A stretch of 61,234 nucleotides of DNA from Bacteroidales bacterium (GTDB lineage Bacteria > Bacteroidota > Bacteroidia > Bacteroidales > Muribaculaceae). Each line of letters starts with the position of its first letter. Within the stretch, counting starts at the first letter, position 1. The notes under the pieces were generated by a model, which was given only the letters and a program-made list of their open reading frames with translations, was not told the origin of the DNA and made no database searches. Shown here piece after piece: positions 35,098 to 43,833 of the stretch. The DNA is taken from NCBI GenBank assembly GCA_014800845.1, contig JAAVFJ010000028.1, forward strand, positions 1 to 61,234, in the 5' to 3' direction. The position numbers were made by a program, and so were the translations under genes.

Positions 35098-35517
35098 ATG
35101 TATCAGTATCAAGTATCATTTGGCGCAGCTGTAAGACGCGCGTTCAGTAAGTATTGCTGTTTCACCGGTAGAGCTTCTCGTTCAGAGTATTGGTGGTTTC
35201 AGCTTTTCCTCTTCATTATCGGAGCTATAATCTCATCATTCAGCATAGCTACAACCGTCAAATCATTCTCCGAGGGTGATTATTCCACCCCCTTTAACAT
35301 CTACACCGTAATCTCCTATATCTGGGGTCTGATAATATTGCTCCCCTCCTGGGGTCTGCTTTTCCGCCGCCTGCATGACACCGGCCGCTCCGGCTGGAAC
35401 TGGTGTTGGTGTTTCCTTCCCATCGTGGGTGCCATCATTCTGTTGGTCTTCTGCTGCCAGGAAAGCCAGCCCCAAGAAAACAAATACGGCCCGGTGCCCA
35501 ACCTGACCGAAGCCTAA
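35098..35517 (+). CDS. DUF805 membrane protein
   Basis: The 139-residue protein matches DUF805: CCFTGRASRSEYWWFQLF, LFRRLHDTGRSGWNW, then PIVGAIILLVFCCQES and a polar C-terminus NKYGPVPN. It has about three to four membrane helices. The family is widespread in bacteria and has no defined biochemical role. Confidence 0.88.
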   Translation: MYQYQVSFGAAVRRAFSKYCCFTGRASRSEYWWFQLFLFIIGAIISSFSIATTVKSFSEGDYSTPFNIYTVISYIWGLIILLPSWGLLFRRLHDTGRSGWNWCWCFLPIVGAIILLVFCCQESQPQENKYGPVPNLTEA

Positions 35518-35537
35518 ACCTCATACTTATATCAATG

Positions 35538-35578
35538 AAGTGGTGTCGTGAGCTAATGTAAGCGGCACCACTTTGTTC
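35538..35578 (+). terminator. Terminator after the DUF805 gene
   Basis: AAGTGGTG (35538-35545) and CACCACTT (35566-35573) form an 8-bp stem with a 20-nt loop, followed by TGTTCATT. It stands 20 bp after the stop codon. Confidence 0.55.
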
Positions 35579-35656
35579 ATTCACAGCAATTAGGGAAAGG
35601 TGTGTGGGGCAGTTTGAAATTTTTTTGCTAAATTCGCAGAAAAATTTGACTATTTT

Positions 35657-36718
35657 ATGAAATCAGTATATCGTATTTTTGCGGGAGCCCTTGCAGCGTT
35701 GATGCTGGCGGGTTGCTCCAAGTCGGAATTCCGCGTAGAGGGCTCTGTTAAGGATGGCGCCGGCCGCACTATGGCGCTTGAGCGTCAGGACCCCATGGCC
35801 GGTTGGCTGCTGGTGGACTCTGTGAAGATTGAGGGTGACGGCTCTTTCCGCTTCACGGCGCCCGCTCCAGAGGTGCCTGAGATGTATCGTCTCAGCCTCG
35901 GCGGGAAATATGTGTATATGCCCGTAGACAGTCTCGATCACCTCACGCTCTCCACCTCTGCCAAGGCTTTTGACCGCGACTTCAAGCTGAGCGGCACTCC
36001 GCAGGCTGAGCAGCTCACCGCCTTTGAGCGCGAGGCTATGAAGGTAGAGGCCTACGCCAATTCCGACTCCACGGCGGCTTTCCGCAAACGTGTCTATAAC
36101 CAATATCTGCGCGATGCCCGCGGCAATCTGCTGAGCTATCACATACTCACCCGCCCCATGAATGGTGGTTGGCTCATAGACTACACCGATCCGCTCTATT
36201 CAGCCGTGGCTACCGCCTTTGAGACCTATCGCCCCAATGACCCGCGCACTGCGCAACTGGCCGCCCGCGCCCGCGAGGGTGTGGCACAGCGCAAACGCAA
36301 CTCCGGCACCGGAAAGCGAATGACTGCCACCAGCATAAGCATGATTCCCATCTCTCTGCCGGGTCTGGACGGCAATGTTGCGAGCCTGGAGTCGCTGCTT
36401 GGCAAAGGTAAGCCGGTAGTGGTGGCTTTTGTGGTGATGACACGCGAAGACACTCCCGCCATCAACCGTCAGCTCCGCAAGCTTTACGAGGCTGGCAAGG
36501 CCGATGTCTACGAGGTCTGCCTTGATGCTGACCAATTTGCCTGGCGCCAGGCGGCACGCCCTCTGCCCTGGACGGTTGTGTTTGACCCTGATGGTGACAG
36601 GTCGCCGGCGGCTCTGCGCTACAACGTAGGCTCAGTGCCCGCTTTCTTCATCTACAACAGTGCCGGCGAACTGGTGCAGAGCACCGGCGACGCCACAGCT
36701 ATTGAGTCGCTGTTATGA
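35657..36718 (+). CDS. DUF4369/thioredoxin-fold lipoprotein without the CxxC motif
   Basis: The 353-residue protein has a lipoprotein signal ending in LAGC. An N-terminal beta domain like DUF4369 (FRVEGSVKDGAGRTMALERQD...GDGSFRFTAPAPE) is followed by a helical segment and a C-terminal thioredoxin-like domain (about residues 235-350; ISLPGLDGNVASLESLLGKGKPVVVAFVVMTRED...YNVGSVPAFFIYNSAGEL). The redox CxxC is replaced by the VMTREDTPA region, so disulfide chemistry is not expected. Its last 4 bp overlap an AraC-type gene (ATGA). Confidence 0.78.
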   Translation: MKSVYRIFAGALAALMLAGCSKSEFRVEGSVKDGAGRTMALERQDPMAGWLLVDSVKIEGDGSFRFTAPAPEVPEMYRLSLGGKYVYMPVDSLDHLTLSTSAKAFDRDFKLSGTPQAEQLTAFEREAMKVEAYANSDSTAAFRKRVYNQYLRDARGNLLSYHILTRPMNGGWLIDYTDPLYSAVATAFETYRPNDPRTAQLAARAREGVAQRKRNSGTGKRMTATSISMIPISLPGLDGNVASLESLLGKGKPVVVAFVVMTREDTPAINRQLRKLYEAGKADVYEVCLDADQFAWRQAARPLPWTVVFDPDGDRSPAALRYNVGSVPAFFIYNSAGELVQSTGDATAIESLL

Positions 36719-37596
36719 TAGGTCCCGACAATCCGGTGTCTATATCCGTGGTGGCACGCTTTCTCAACGCGTCGCCTGACAGCGAGGTGCTTGCCTTCGA
36801 CAATGTGAGGTTTCAGCAGCTCGATGAGTCGGTGCCCGTGCGCATCGATGGCCTGGCGATCATATTGTGTACCGAGGGGCGGGCATCCATCACCATCGAC
36901 CTGACTAAGTATGAACTCCGCCCCAACTCACTGCTCATAATTCAGCCTAACAACTTCGTGCGCGCCATGGAGTCGTCAGATGATTTCCATGCCCACGTGG
37001 TGCTCTGCTCCGTTAACACCGTGCAGGCCATCTTGCCGAAACTCACCGACATGCTCCCCACTCTGATGCAGCACAGGCTCATGCCGGTCACCAATCTCAC
37101 TGACAATGAGGCTGCCGGCATCAAGGCGTTCTATCAGTTTATCAAGCTGAAAATCGATGGCCCCAAGACCAACTTCCAGAAGCACAAGGTGCTGAGTATG
37201 CTTCAGGCTGCGCTCTACGAGATGATGGACATTCGCCTGACGCGCGATACCGCCGAGGGTATCACCCACTCCCGCAAGGAGGAGATAGCGGCGCGCTTCA
37301 TCCTGTCGGTCACAGAGAATTTCCGCCGGGAGAGGCAGGTGGCCTATTACGCCAAGCAGCTCTGCATAACCCCCAAGCACCTGAGCACCGTGGTGCGCGA
37401 AACCACGGGGCGCACTGCCGGCGAATGGATTGATTCTTACGTGATTATGGAGGCCAAGATGCTGCTGCGCACCACCGACCTGACTATCCAGGAAATCACC
37501 ACGCGCCTCAACTTCACGAATCAGAGCTTCTTCGGGAAATATTTCAAGCATCACACCGGACAGTCCCCCACGGCTTTCCGCCTCACTCATCATTAA
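36715..37596 (+). CDS. AraC-family transcriptional regulator
   Basis: The 293-residue protein has an N-terminal AraC-type sensing cupin (AIILCTEGRASITIDLTKYELRPNSLLIIQPNNF) and a C-terminal double helix-turn-helix (AYYAKQLCITPKHLSTVVRETTGRTAGEWID and TIQEITTRLNFTNQSFFGKYFKHHTGQSPTAFR). It is coupled to the thioredoxin-fold lipoprotein gene by a 4-bp overlap. The inducer and targets are unknown. Confidence 0.88.
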   Translation: MIGPDNPVSISVVARFLNASPDSEVLAFDNVRFQQLDESVPVRIDGLAIILCTEGRASITIDLTKYELRPNSLLIIQPNNFVRAMESSDDFHAHVVLCSVNTVQAILPKLTDMLPTLMQHRLMPVTNLTDNEAAGIKAFYQFIKLKIDGPKTNFQKHKVLSMLQAALYEMMDIRLTRDTAEGITHSRKEEIAARFILSVTENFRRERQVAYYAKQLCITPKHLSTVVRETTGRTAGEWIDSYVIMEAKMLLRTTDLTIQEITTRLNFTNQSFFGKYFKHHTGQSPTAFRLTHH

Positions 37597-37603
37597 CACC
37601 GGT

Positions 37604-38953
37604 ATGAAGATGATTAAACAGATGAACTGGGAACGGCTGATTTCAGCCAAGCGTCTCGGGCTGGAACAGTATCACGACCCGCGGGCGCACACGCGCTCAG
37701 ATTTTCAGCGCGATTTCGACCGCATGATTTTCTCATCCCCCTTCCGCCGCTTGCAGAATAAGACTCAGGTCTTTCCGCTGCCGGGTTCCATTTTTGTACA
37801 TAACCGTCTGACCCACAGTCTGGAGGTGTCAAGCGTGGGGCGCTCGATGGCCAATCAGGTTGCCGACGAGCTGCGCGAACGCTATGCCGGTGCCCCCTGG
37901 GTGAGTAAGCTCGCTCACCTCGGCGACATAGTGGCCACCGGCTGCCTTTGCCACGACTTGGGCAATCCCCCCTTCGGCCACTCCGGCGAAAAGGCCATAG
38001 GCACCTTCTTCTCGGAGAAGCAGGGGAAGCATCTGCGCGGCGACCTGAGCGATGTGGAGTGGAGCGACCTGACCCACTTCGAGGGGAATGCCAACTCACT
38101 GCGTGTGCTCACCCACCAGTTTGCCGGGAGGCGCCCGGGGGGCTTCGCCATGACCTACTCCGCGCTGGCTTCCATAGTGAAATACCCCTACTCCTCGGTG
38201 CACGCCGGCGAAAAGGGTAAATTCGGCTTCTTTGAATCGGAGCTGGAAATCTACCGCCAGGTGGCCGATGAGCTGGGTATCCCGGCGCTCAACGAGGAGC
38301 GCACCCGCTTCATGCGTCATCCGCTCGTCTACATCGTGGAGGCCGCCGACGATATCTGCTATCAGATAATGGACATAGAGGATGCCCACAAGCTGAAGAT
38401 TCTCCCTCATGAACACACGGTGGAGCTGCTGCTCAATTTCGTGGATGAGGAGCGCCGCCCCCACGCCCGCGCCACGCTGGAGAGGGTGAGCGACCCCAAC
38501 GAGCGTGTGGCCTATCTGCGCTCCACTGCCATAGGAATCCTGACGGAGCAGTGCGCCGGAGCCTTCCTTGCCCATGAACAGGAGATTCTGGAGGGGCGGC
38601 TGAGGGGGTCGCTCATAGAGAATATGGAGTCGGCCACGGCGCGCAGCGCCTACGCGAAATGCACGGAAACGGCCTATGCTAAAATCTATTCCGCCCCCGA
38701 AGTTGTTGATATAGAGCTGGCAGGTCACCGTATCATCACCTATCTGCTCGAAAGGCTCATAGAGGCGGTGCTTCACCCCGAGGAGTATGCCTCGCGGCTG
38801 TTGCTGCATAAGATTCCAGAGCAGTATCAGACGGCTGCTCCCACCCGCTACGGGCGCCTCCAGAGTGTGCTCGACCATGTGTCGGCCATGACAGATGTCT
38901 ATGCCCTTGACCTCTTCCGCAAACTCAATGGCCACAGCCTGCCGGCCGTATAA
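37604..38953 (+). CDS. dgt: Deoxyguanosinetriphosphate triphosphohydrolase
   Basis: The 449-residue HD-domain protein hydrolyses dNTPs to deoxynucleosides and triphosphate. It has RSDFQRDFDRMIFSSPFRRLQNKTQVFPL, HNRLTHSLEV, GCLCHDLGNPPFGHSGE (the HD metal site) and HPLVYIVEAADDICYQIMDIEDAH with the second metal-ligand aspartate. The length and motifs fit the dGTPase family. It starts 7 bp after the AraC gene and may share its transcript. Confidence 0.92.
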   Translation: MKMIKQMNWERLISAKRLGLEQYHDPRAHTRSDFQRDFDRMIFSSPFRRLQNKTQVFPLPGSIFVHNRLTHSLEVSSVGRSMANQVADELRERYAGAPWVSKLAHLGDIVATGCLCHDLGNPPFGHSGEKAIGTFFSEKQGKHLRGDLSDVEWSDLTHFEGNANSLRVLTHQFAGRRPGGFAMTYSALASIVKYPYSSVHAGEKGKFGFFESELEIYRQVADELGIPALNEERTRFMRHPLVYIVEAADDICYQIMDIEDAHKLKILPHEHTVELLLNFVDEERRPHARATLERVSDPNERVAYLRSTAIGILTEQCAGAFLAHEQEILEGRLRGSLIENMESATARSAYAKCTETAYAKIYSAPEVVDIELAGHRIITYLLERLIEAVLHPEEYASRLLLHKIPEQYQTAAPTRYGRLQSVLDHVSAMTDVYALDLFRKLNGHSLPAV

Positions 38954-38968
38954 AAAGATATTTTACAA

Positions 38969-40204
38969 ATGAAGAAGGTTCTGACCCTGATACTCATAGT
39001 GCTCACCGCGCTCCCTGCCTTGGCCCAGAAGGAATACACCGTGGGGCAGGTGCCCGACGTGCACAAGATTAACCGCGAATGGTTTGTCTCCGACCCTGAT
39101 ACATTCCTCACCGATGCCGCCCGCGACCGGGTCAATCAGCGGCTGCGTGCCCTGATGGACACTACCGGTGTGGAGGTGGCCGTAGTGGTGCTCCCAAGCA
39201 TCGGCGATGCCGACATATTTGATTTCACTCAGCGGCTGGCATCGAAATGGGCTGTGGGTAAGAAGGATAAGAACAACGGCCTGATACTGCTCTTCGACAT
39301 GGGTGGGCGCAGAGTGCGAATCCACACCGGCAAGGGGCTGGAGGGAGCGCTCCCCGACGCCGCCTGCAACAGGATTATCGACGAAGTAATTGTACCCCAC
39401 ATGCGCACAGGCGACCTGGACGACGCCGTGGTGGATGCTACCGACAAGATTTACAGCGTGTTGACCGACCCCGATGTGGCGGCTGAGGTGAGCTCCGCGA
39501 GCCCCAATGACCAAGTGGACTTAAGCGAATTCGTGCATCTGATTCTGATGCTTGGCGCTTTAGTGGCTATAGGGTTCTATATAGCAGTGGGGATGAAGCT
39601 CTACCACTTGCGCGGCAAAACTGATTTCGAGCGCACGCGCCTGCTTTCGGCCTCGCTGCCCACCTATTGGATTTTCGCGGTGCTGTCGCTGGGCATGGGC
39701 ATCCCCGGCGCCCTGTTTCTCTGGTGGCTGGCGAAGCATTATCGCAACCGCCCGAAGAAATGCGATGTGTGTGGCACCATGATGCACAAGCTCCCCGAAG
39801 ATGAGGATAACAAGTATCTCACCCCCGCGCAGGACCTGGAGGAGAACCTCAATTCGGTGGACTACGATGTGTGGCTCTGCCCCAAGTGCGGCACCACCGA
39901 CATCTTCCCCTTTGAGCAGCAATCCCCCTATCAGCCCTGTCCGCACTGCGGTGCCCGCGCCTATTCGGAGCTCTACAACCGCGTGGAGCGGCAGCCCACC
40001 ACCATGCGCGAGGGTCACGGAGTGAAGGTCTATGGCTGCAAGAATTGCAATTATCGTCGCGATGTGCCTTACAGAATAGCGCGTCTGACTCCCCCCATCA
40101 TCATAGCCGGCAGTGGCCGTGGGCCCGGCGGTGGCGGTGGCATGAGCGGAGGCAGCTGGGGTGGCGGCAGCTTCGGCGGTGGCGGTGCGTCAGGTAGCTG
40201 GTAA
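38969..40204 (+). CDS. TPM-domain (YgcG-like) membrane protein with zinc ribbons and a Gly-rich tail
   Basis: The 411-residue protein has a signal peptide (MKKVLTLILIVLTALPALAQ), a TPM phosphatase-like domain (about residues 35-165; FLTDAARDRVNQRLRALMDTTGVEVAVVVLPSIG...KNNGLILLFDMGGRRVRIHTGKGLEG), two membrane helices, several CxxC pairs (CDVCGTMMHK, CPKCGTTDIF, CPHCGARAY, CKNCNYRR) that may bind zinc, and a C-terminal GSGRGPGGGGGMSGGSWGGG tail. Bacterial TPM proteins have been linked to phosphatase activity or photosystem repair in plants; the role here is unknown. It ends 3 bp from a convergent glycosyltransferase gene. Confidence 0.82.
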   Translation: MKKVLTLILIVLTALPALAQKEYTVGQVPDVHKINREWFVSDPDTFLTDAARDRVNQRLRALMDTTGVEVAVVVLPSIGDADIFDFTQRLASKWAVGKKDKNNGLILLFDMGGRRVRIHTGKGLEGALPDAACNRIIDEVIVPHMRTGDLDDAVVDATDKIYSVLTDPDVAAEVSSASPNDQVDLSEFVHLILMLGALVAIGFYIAVGMKLYHLRGKTDFERTRLLSASLPTYWIFAVLSLGMGIPGALFLWWLAKHYRNRPKKCDVCGTMMHKLPEDEDNKYLTPAQDLEENLNSVDYDVWLCPKCGTTDIFPFEQQSPYQPCPHCGARAYSELYNRVERQPTTMREGHGVKVYGCKNCNYRRDVPYRIARLTPPIIIAGSGRGPGGGGGMSGGSWGGGSFGGGGASGSW

Positions 40205-40207
40205 GCT

Positions 40208-41161
40208 TTATATCTTGCCGAGCAGAAGCGTCGTGATACGGTCAGTGCCGCGCAGCCCGAGGCGGCGGTAGTGGTAGGCTCCGCGCAGAATCAACCGCAG
40301 CCAGCGGTCGCGCTTAGTGAGCGCCAGCACCCGGCGACGCAGCGGCGCGCTCAAATCCTTGCGCCCCTCGCGGGCATAAAGGGCTGCCAGCATCATCCTG
40401 CGCCCCTGAACCAGACGGAGCAGCAACCGGCGGTCCGGGTGATTAGAGGCGCACAGCAGCGCCTCCACACGCTTAAGCACCGGCTCGTAGAACCGTTCGC
40501 GGTGAGAATAGAGGTCACCCGTCACAGAGTCATGAGTGCGCAGATTGTGGGCCACTACACCCGGCAGCCTGACAATCTCGGGGGTGGCGAGCAGGATGCG
40601 CAACCCGAGTTCCCAGTCATCCCAGATACGCAGGTTGGTGTCCCAGCCACCTATTTCCCGCAGAAAATCGGTGCGCGACGCATAAGCTATGGTGCGCAGA
40701 AAAGAGTGGTGGAAGTGGTTGATAATCAGCGAGCGGTGAGGGGGCGCCGAGGTGTGTTCCTGCCCGTTCATGTTTTCAAGCACCACGGCGCCGCAGACTA
40801 TCTGCGCCTGAGGATTGCTTCTGAAAGCCTCCACAAACCGGCTCAGCGTGTCGGGAAAAAGGTAATCGTCCGAATCAAAGAAATAGACATAAGGGGTGGT
40901 CACCTCGCTCAGTCCCCGGCTGCGGGCGGCCGCCGCCCCCTGCCTCTTCTCATGCAGAATCCTGATGCGTAGCCCCTCGCTCTCATTGCGCGCCGCCCAC
41001 GTGCGAAGCACGGCCTGGGAATTGTCGGTAGAGGCATTGTCCACAAGAATCAGCTCGACAGGACGCAGTGTCTGCGCCGCAATCGAATCGAGAGTGCGGC
41101 TTACCACTTTTGCGCGGTTGTAGACAGGCACCACTACAGATATTTCCGGGGATACGTTCAC
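40208..41161 (-). CDS. Family 2 glycosyltransferase
   Basis: The 317-residue protein opens with SPEISVVVPVYNRAKVVSRTLDSIAAQTLRPVELILVDNASTDNS and carries the DxD-type FFDSDDYLFPD, GGWDTNLRIWDDWELGLRI and a basic C-terminal region. This is the GT-A fold of family 2 enzymes, which build surface glycans on the inner membrane's cytoplasmic side. The frame is open to a GTG at 41194, but the promoter at 41167-41197 lies inside that extension. The GTG at 41159-41161, right before the fold begins, is therefore the likely start. Confidence 0.85.
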   Translation of the reverse strand: MNVSPEISVVVPVYNRAKVVSRTLDSIAAQTLRPVELILVDNASTDNSQAVLRTWAARNESEGLRIRILHEKRQGAAAARSRGLSEVTTPYVYFFDSDDYLFPDTLSRFVEAFRSNPQAQIVCGAVVLENMNGQEHTSAPPHRSLIINHFHHSFLRTIAYASRTDFLREIGGWDTNLRIWDDWELGLRILLATPEIVRLPGVVAHNLRTHDSVTGDLYSHRERFYEPVLKRVEALLCASNHPDRRLLLRLVQGRRMMLAALYAREGRKDLSAPLRRRVLALTKRDRWLRLILRGAYHYRRLGLRGTDRITTLLLGKI

Positions 41162-41166
41162 AGCTA

Positions 41167-41197
41167 CAAAGTTAAGAAAATGAGCAGGCGCCACAAA
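41167..41197 (-). promoter_or_regulatory. Promoter of the family 2 glycosyltransferase (TTTG-N19-TAACTTTG)
   Basis: On the minus strand TTTG (41197-41194) precedes TAACTTTG (41174-41167) by 19 bases, an exact consensus. The start codon GTG begins at 41161, five bases after the box, so the mRNA would be leaderless or nearly so. Confidence 0.65.
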
Positions 41198-41247
41198 ATC
41201 TGAGCATGAATATTTTCACTAATCGGCGGCGAGTGGCGAAAAATTAT

Positions 41248-41255
41248 TACCTTTG
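41248..41255 (+). promoter_or_regulatory. -7 box directly before the glycosyltransferase start (TACCTTTG)
   Basis: TACCTTTG at 41248-41255 is only three bases before the ATG at 41259. No TTTG is present 19-21 bases upstream. If used, transcription would start at or very near the start codon. Confidence 0.5.
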
Positions 41256-41258
41256 CGT

Positions 41259-42374
41259 ATGAAAATTCTTTTCGTAGGCGATTATTCCGGCTTCCACGCC
41301 ACCCTTGCGCGCGAACTGCGCAAGCTCGGCCATCACTGCACGGTGGTGGGCGACGGTTCCCGCTGCATGGACACCGAGCGCGACATAGACCTCTCGCGCC
41401 GTCCCGGTCTATTCGGCGGTTTTGGCTATCTGGGCAAAGTATTCAGACTCTGGCCGCAGTTTCGTGGCTACGATGTGGTGCAGCTCATCAACCCCAACTT
41501 CCTGCACCTGCGCCCCGGCAAGCTGCGCTATTTCCTGCGCGAGCTGAAGGAGAACAACGGCCTGCTGGGCCTCTCGCTGGCCGGCTCCGACCCCGTCAGT
41601 GTCAAGGCTTGTGTGGAGGATGGCCTCTTCCGCTACTCGGAATTCAAGGTGGGAAATGAGACGACGGAATATGTGCGCTCCACCCCCGGCATAATCTACA
41701 AATGGCTCAACGGCCAGATGGGCGACCACTGCCGCTTCGTCTACGAAAACATAGATTGCGCCATCTCCGCGCTCTACGAATACCATGTGGCTTCCGAGCG
41801 CTACCTCCCCGCCACGCTGCTGAAATATGCCGGCATCCCCGTAGATGTGGATGCGCTCGAGTTCAGGGAATATGAGCCGGCGCCTGACGGACGCCTGAAT
41901 CTGATGGTGGGAATCAAGAGCGAGATGGAGCTCTTCAAGGGCACTGACCGGTTGCTTGCGGCAGCCCGCGAGGTGGAGCGCCGTCACCCGGACCGCTGCG
42001 TGGTGACTGTGGCCCGCGACCTCCCGTTTAATCAGTATCTGCGTAAGCTCGACCAGGCCGATGTAGCGCTCGACCAGCTCTATTCCTACACTCCGGCCAC
42101 TAATGCCCTGCAGGCTATGGCCATGGGCAAGATAGTGGTGAGCGGTGCCGAGCCGGAGTATTATGACTTCATAGGGGAGGAGCAGCTGCATCCTATCGTG
42201 AATGTGGTGCCGTACGATGCGCAGATTGTGGACACCCTCGAGAAGCTCGTGCTCTCACCTGCCGAAGAACTCAAGGCGCGTAGCCGCGAGGGAAGGAAAT
42301 TTGTGGAACGTCACAACGCCGCGCGCATAGTGGCCGCAAGATTTGTCAGCGCATGGAACGCCGCGAAGAAGTGA
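41259..42374 (+). CDS. GT-B fold glycosyltransferase
   Basis: The 371-residue protein begins MKILFVGDYSGFHATLARELRKLGHHCTVVGDG, typical of the N-terminal Rossmann domain of family 1/4 glycosyltransferases. The second half has LNLMVGIKSEMELFKGTDRLLAAAREVERRHP and ALDQLYSYTPATNALQAMAMGKIVVSGAEPEYYDFI, the nucleotide-sugar-binding region. An in-frame TTG at 41253 lies inside the -7 box, so the ATG at 41259 is chosen. Donor and acceptor are unknown. Its end overlaps the next gene by 22 bp. Confidence 0.82.
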   Translation: MKILFVGDYSGFHATLARELRKLGHHCTVVGDGSRCMDTERDIDLSRRPGLFGGFGYLGKVFRLWPQFRGYDVVQLINPNFLHLRPGKLRYFLRELKENNGLLGLSLAGSDPVSVKACVEDGLFRYSEFKVGNETTEYVRSTPGIIYKWLNGQMGDHCRFVYENIDCAISALYEYHVASERYLPATLLKYAGIPVDVDALEFREYEPAPDGRLNLMVGIKSEMELFKGTDRLLAAAREVERRHPDRCVVTVARDLPFNQYLRKLDQADVALDQLYSYTPATNALQAMAMGKIVVSGAEPEYYDFIGEEQLHPIVNVVPYDAQIVDTLEKLVLSPAEELKARSREGRKFVERHNAARIVAARFVSAWNAAKK

Positions 42375-43186
42375 GACTCGAGGTGCAGGTAGCCGTCTAC
42401 GGTCCTGACGGAATGAAGCGCTACCTTGCATCGCGCCATCCGCAGGTGGAGGGTGTGAAATGGCTCGTCAGTTGGCAGCAGCCCGCCTCGTCGGAACCGG
42501 TGCCCGGGGAACTGCTGCAGCGCGCGGACACCGAGGTGATAGTCTTCGCCGACCGTGGGGTCTCGCGCAACCGCAATCATGGGCTTGACCACGGCGGCAC
42601 TTCTGACTACATACTCATAGGCGATGACGATGTGGACTATTCCGCCGAGGCCCTCGTGCAGATAATCCGCGCCTTCGATGAGCGCCCCGACATAGGAATC
42701 CTCTGTCTGCGCTACACCTGCTTCGGGCGCTACGTGAAGCCCTACGGCGAAGGGGAATTCGACATCTGCGACTCCCCCTTCGGCTGGTATCCCACAAGCT
42801 TTGAGATGGCCCTGCGCCGCAGCATGCTGCGTGAGGTGCGTTTCAATGAGAATCTGAGCATAGGCTCCCCGAAGCTTATCTGCGGCGAAGAGGATGTGTT
42901 GCTCCATGACCTGAAACGCCGGAAGGTGAAAGGACGCGGCTTGCCGATAGTGGTGGGGGAGCACAATCATGAGACCACGAGCGAGCGCCTTGCCGCCGAC
43001 CCGCAATATGTCTTTACGCACGGCGCCGTCACCACGCTGCTTTGCCCCTGGACCTGGCCCCTGCGTATGCTGCTGCACGCTTACCGCAGCCCCATGCCCT
43101 ACTTCCGCTATATCCGCCACACGCTCGCCGGCTCCCTCTACGCCTATCGCACCCGCCCCTTCCGACCCACATATATAAATAAATAG
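42353..43186 (+). CDS. GT-A fold (family 2-like) glycosyltransferase
   Basis: The 277-residue protein resembles family 2 enzymes: VQVAVYGPDGMKRYLASRH, RGVSRNRNHGLDHGGTSDYILIGDDDVDYSAEALVQIIRAF with a DDD metal motif, and GSPKLICGEEDVLLHDLKRR as the late acceptor-side segment. It overlaps the preceding glycosyltransferase by 22 bp and is surely cotranscribed. Together with the divergent family 2 gene it makes a small surface-glycan cluster without a polymerase or transporter. Confidence 0.8.
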   Translation: MERREEVRLEVQVAVYGPDGMKRYLASRHPQVEGVKWLVSWQQPASSEPVPGELLQRADTEVIVFADRGVSRNRNHGLDHGGTSDYILIGDDDVDYSAEALVQIIRAFDERPDIGILCLRYTCFGRYVKPYGEGEFDICDSPFGWYPTSFEMALRRSMLREVRFNENLSIGSPKLICGEEDVLLHDLKRRKVKGRGLPIVVGEHNHETTSERLAADPQYVFTHGAVTTLLCPWTWPLRMLLHAYRSPMPYFRYIRHTLAGSLYAYRTRPFRPTYINK

Positions 43187-43271
43187 CGCCGGATGCAACC
43201 GGGTGGCGGAGTTTGTCAGAAATAGAACCTCAGCGGCTGCTGAATGTTATAACCATAAAAAGATTAAAGTT

Positions 43272-43619
43272 ATGATACAGCTGAAAAGAGCATACGACCC
43301 GCAGGAGCAGACCGATGGCTTCCGCGTGTATATTGACAGACTTTGGCCGCGCGGCCTCTCACACGAAACATTTCATTATGATTTGTGGGATAAGGAGATA
43401 GCTCCATCCGCTGAGTTGCGCGAATGGTTTCATTCCGACCCGCAGGGACTCTGGGCGCAATTTGCCGAGAAGTATAAAGCTGAATTACAGGCCAATCCGG
43501 CTATGAATGATTTGAAGCAAATGCTCAAGGACAAACCAACGGTGACGCTACTTTATTCCTCCCACGACCGCGAACACAACAATGCCGTCATAGTCAAAGA
43601 CTTATTAAAATCAGAGTAA
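43272..43619 (+). CDS. DUF488 family protein
   Basis: The 115-residue protein has the DUF488 pattern: IQLKRAYDPQEQTDGFRVYIDRLWPRGLSHETFHYDLWDKEIAPSAELREWFHSDP and VTLLYSSHDREHNNAVIVKDLL. The family is common and lacks a firm function. The open frame reaches back to 43203, but conservation begins at the ATG at 43272. A cation-efflux remnant follows 2 bp later. Confidence 0.88.
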   Translation: MIQLKRAYDPQEQTDGFRVYIDRLWPRGLSHETFHYDLWDKEIAPSAELREWFHSDPQGLWAQFAEKYKAELQANPAMNDLKQMLKDKPTVTLLYSSHDREHNNAVIVKDLLKSE

Positions 43620-43621
43620 TC

Positions 43622-43830
43622 ATGTCAGCAGAACATCATCACCATCACCACCATAATATTGAGAAGATAGGCAAAATAATGAGACAGCACATATGGTAAT
43701 CGACAGCCGCGACAACGAGGATGCCACTCTCGCGTCAATAAAGCAGCGCGCTCACAATGCCGGCATCAATCATCCCACCATAGAATTCGAGACAACTCCT
43801 TGCGGCCACTCACACACTTACGAACTCTGA
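43622..43830 (+). pseudogene. Remnant of a cation diffusion facilitator (metal efflux) gene
   Basis: The ATG at 43622 opens MSAEHHHHHHHNIEKIGKI, the histidine-rich N-terminus common in CDF zinc/cobalt transporters, and stops at a TAA within 80 bp. In another frame, ETAHMVIDSRDNEDATLASIKQRAHNAGINHPTIEFETTPCGHSHTYEL runs to the TGA at 43828-43830, matching the cytoplasmic C-terminal domain of the same family. The six membrane helices (about 230-280 codons) are missing. The junction near 43676-43685 changes frame, so a large internal deletion has inactivated the gene. Confidence 0.75.
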
Positions 43831-43833
43831 CCG

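Noticed and set aside
40208..43186. Glycosyltransferase cluster as a capsule locus
   Set aside because: Only three transferases are present, without a polymerase, flippase, exporter or sugar-nucleotide genes in the same unit.
43622..43700. A seven-histidine peptide that looks like a cloning tag
   Set aside because: His-rich starts are natural in CDF metal transporters, and the matching C-terminal domain follows.
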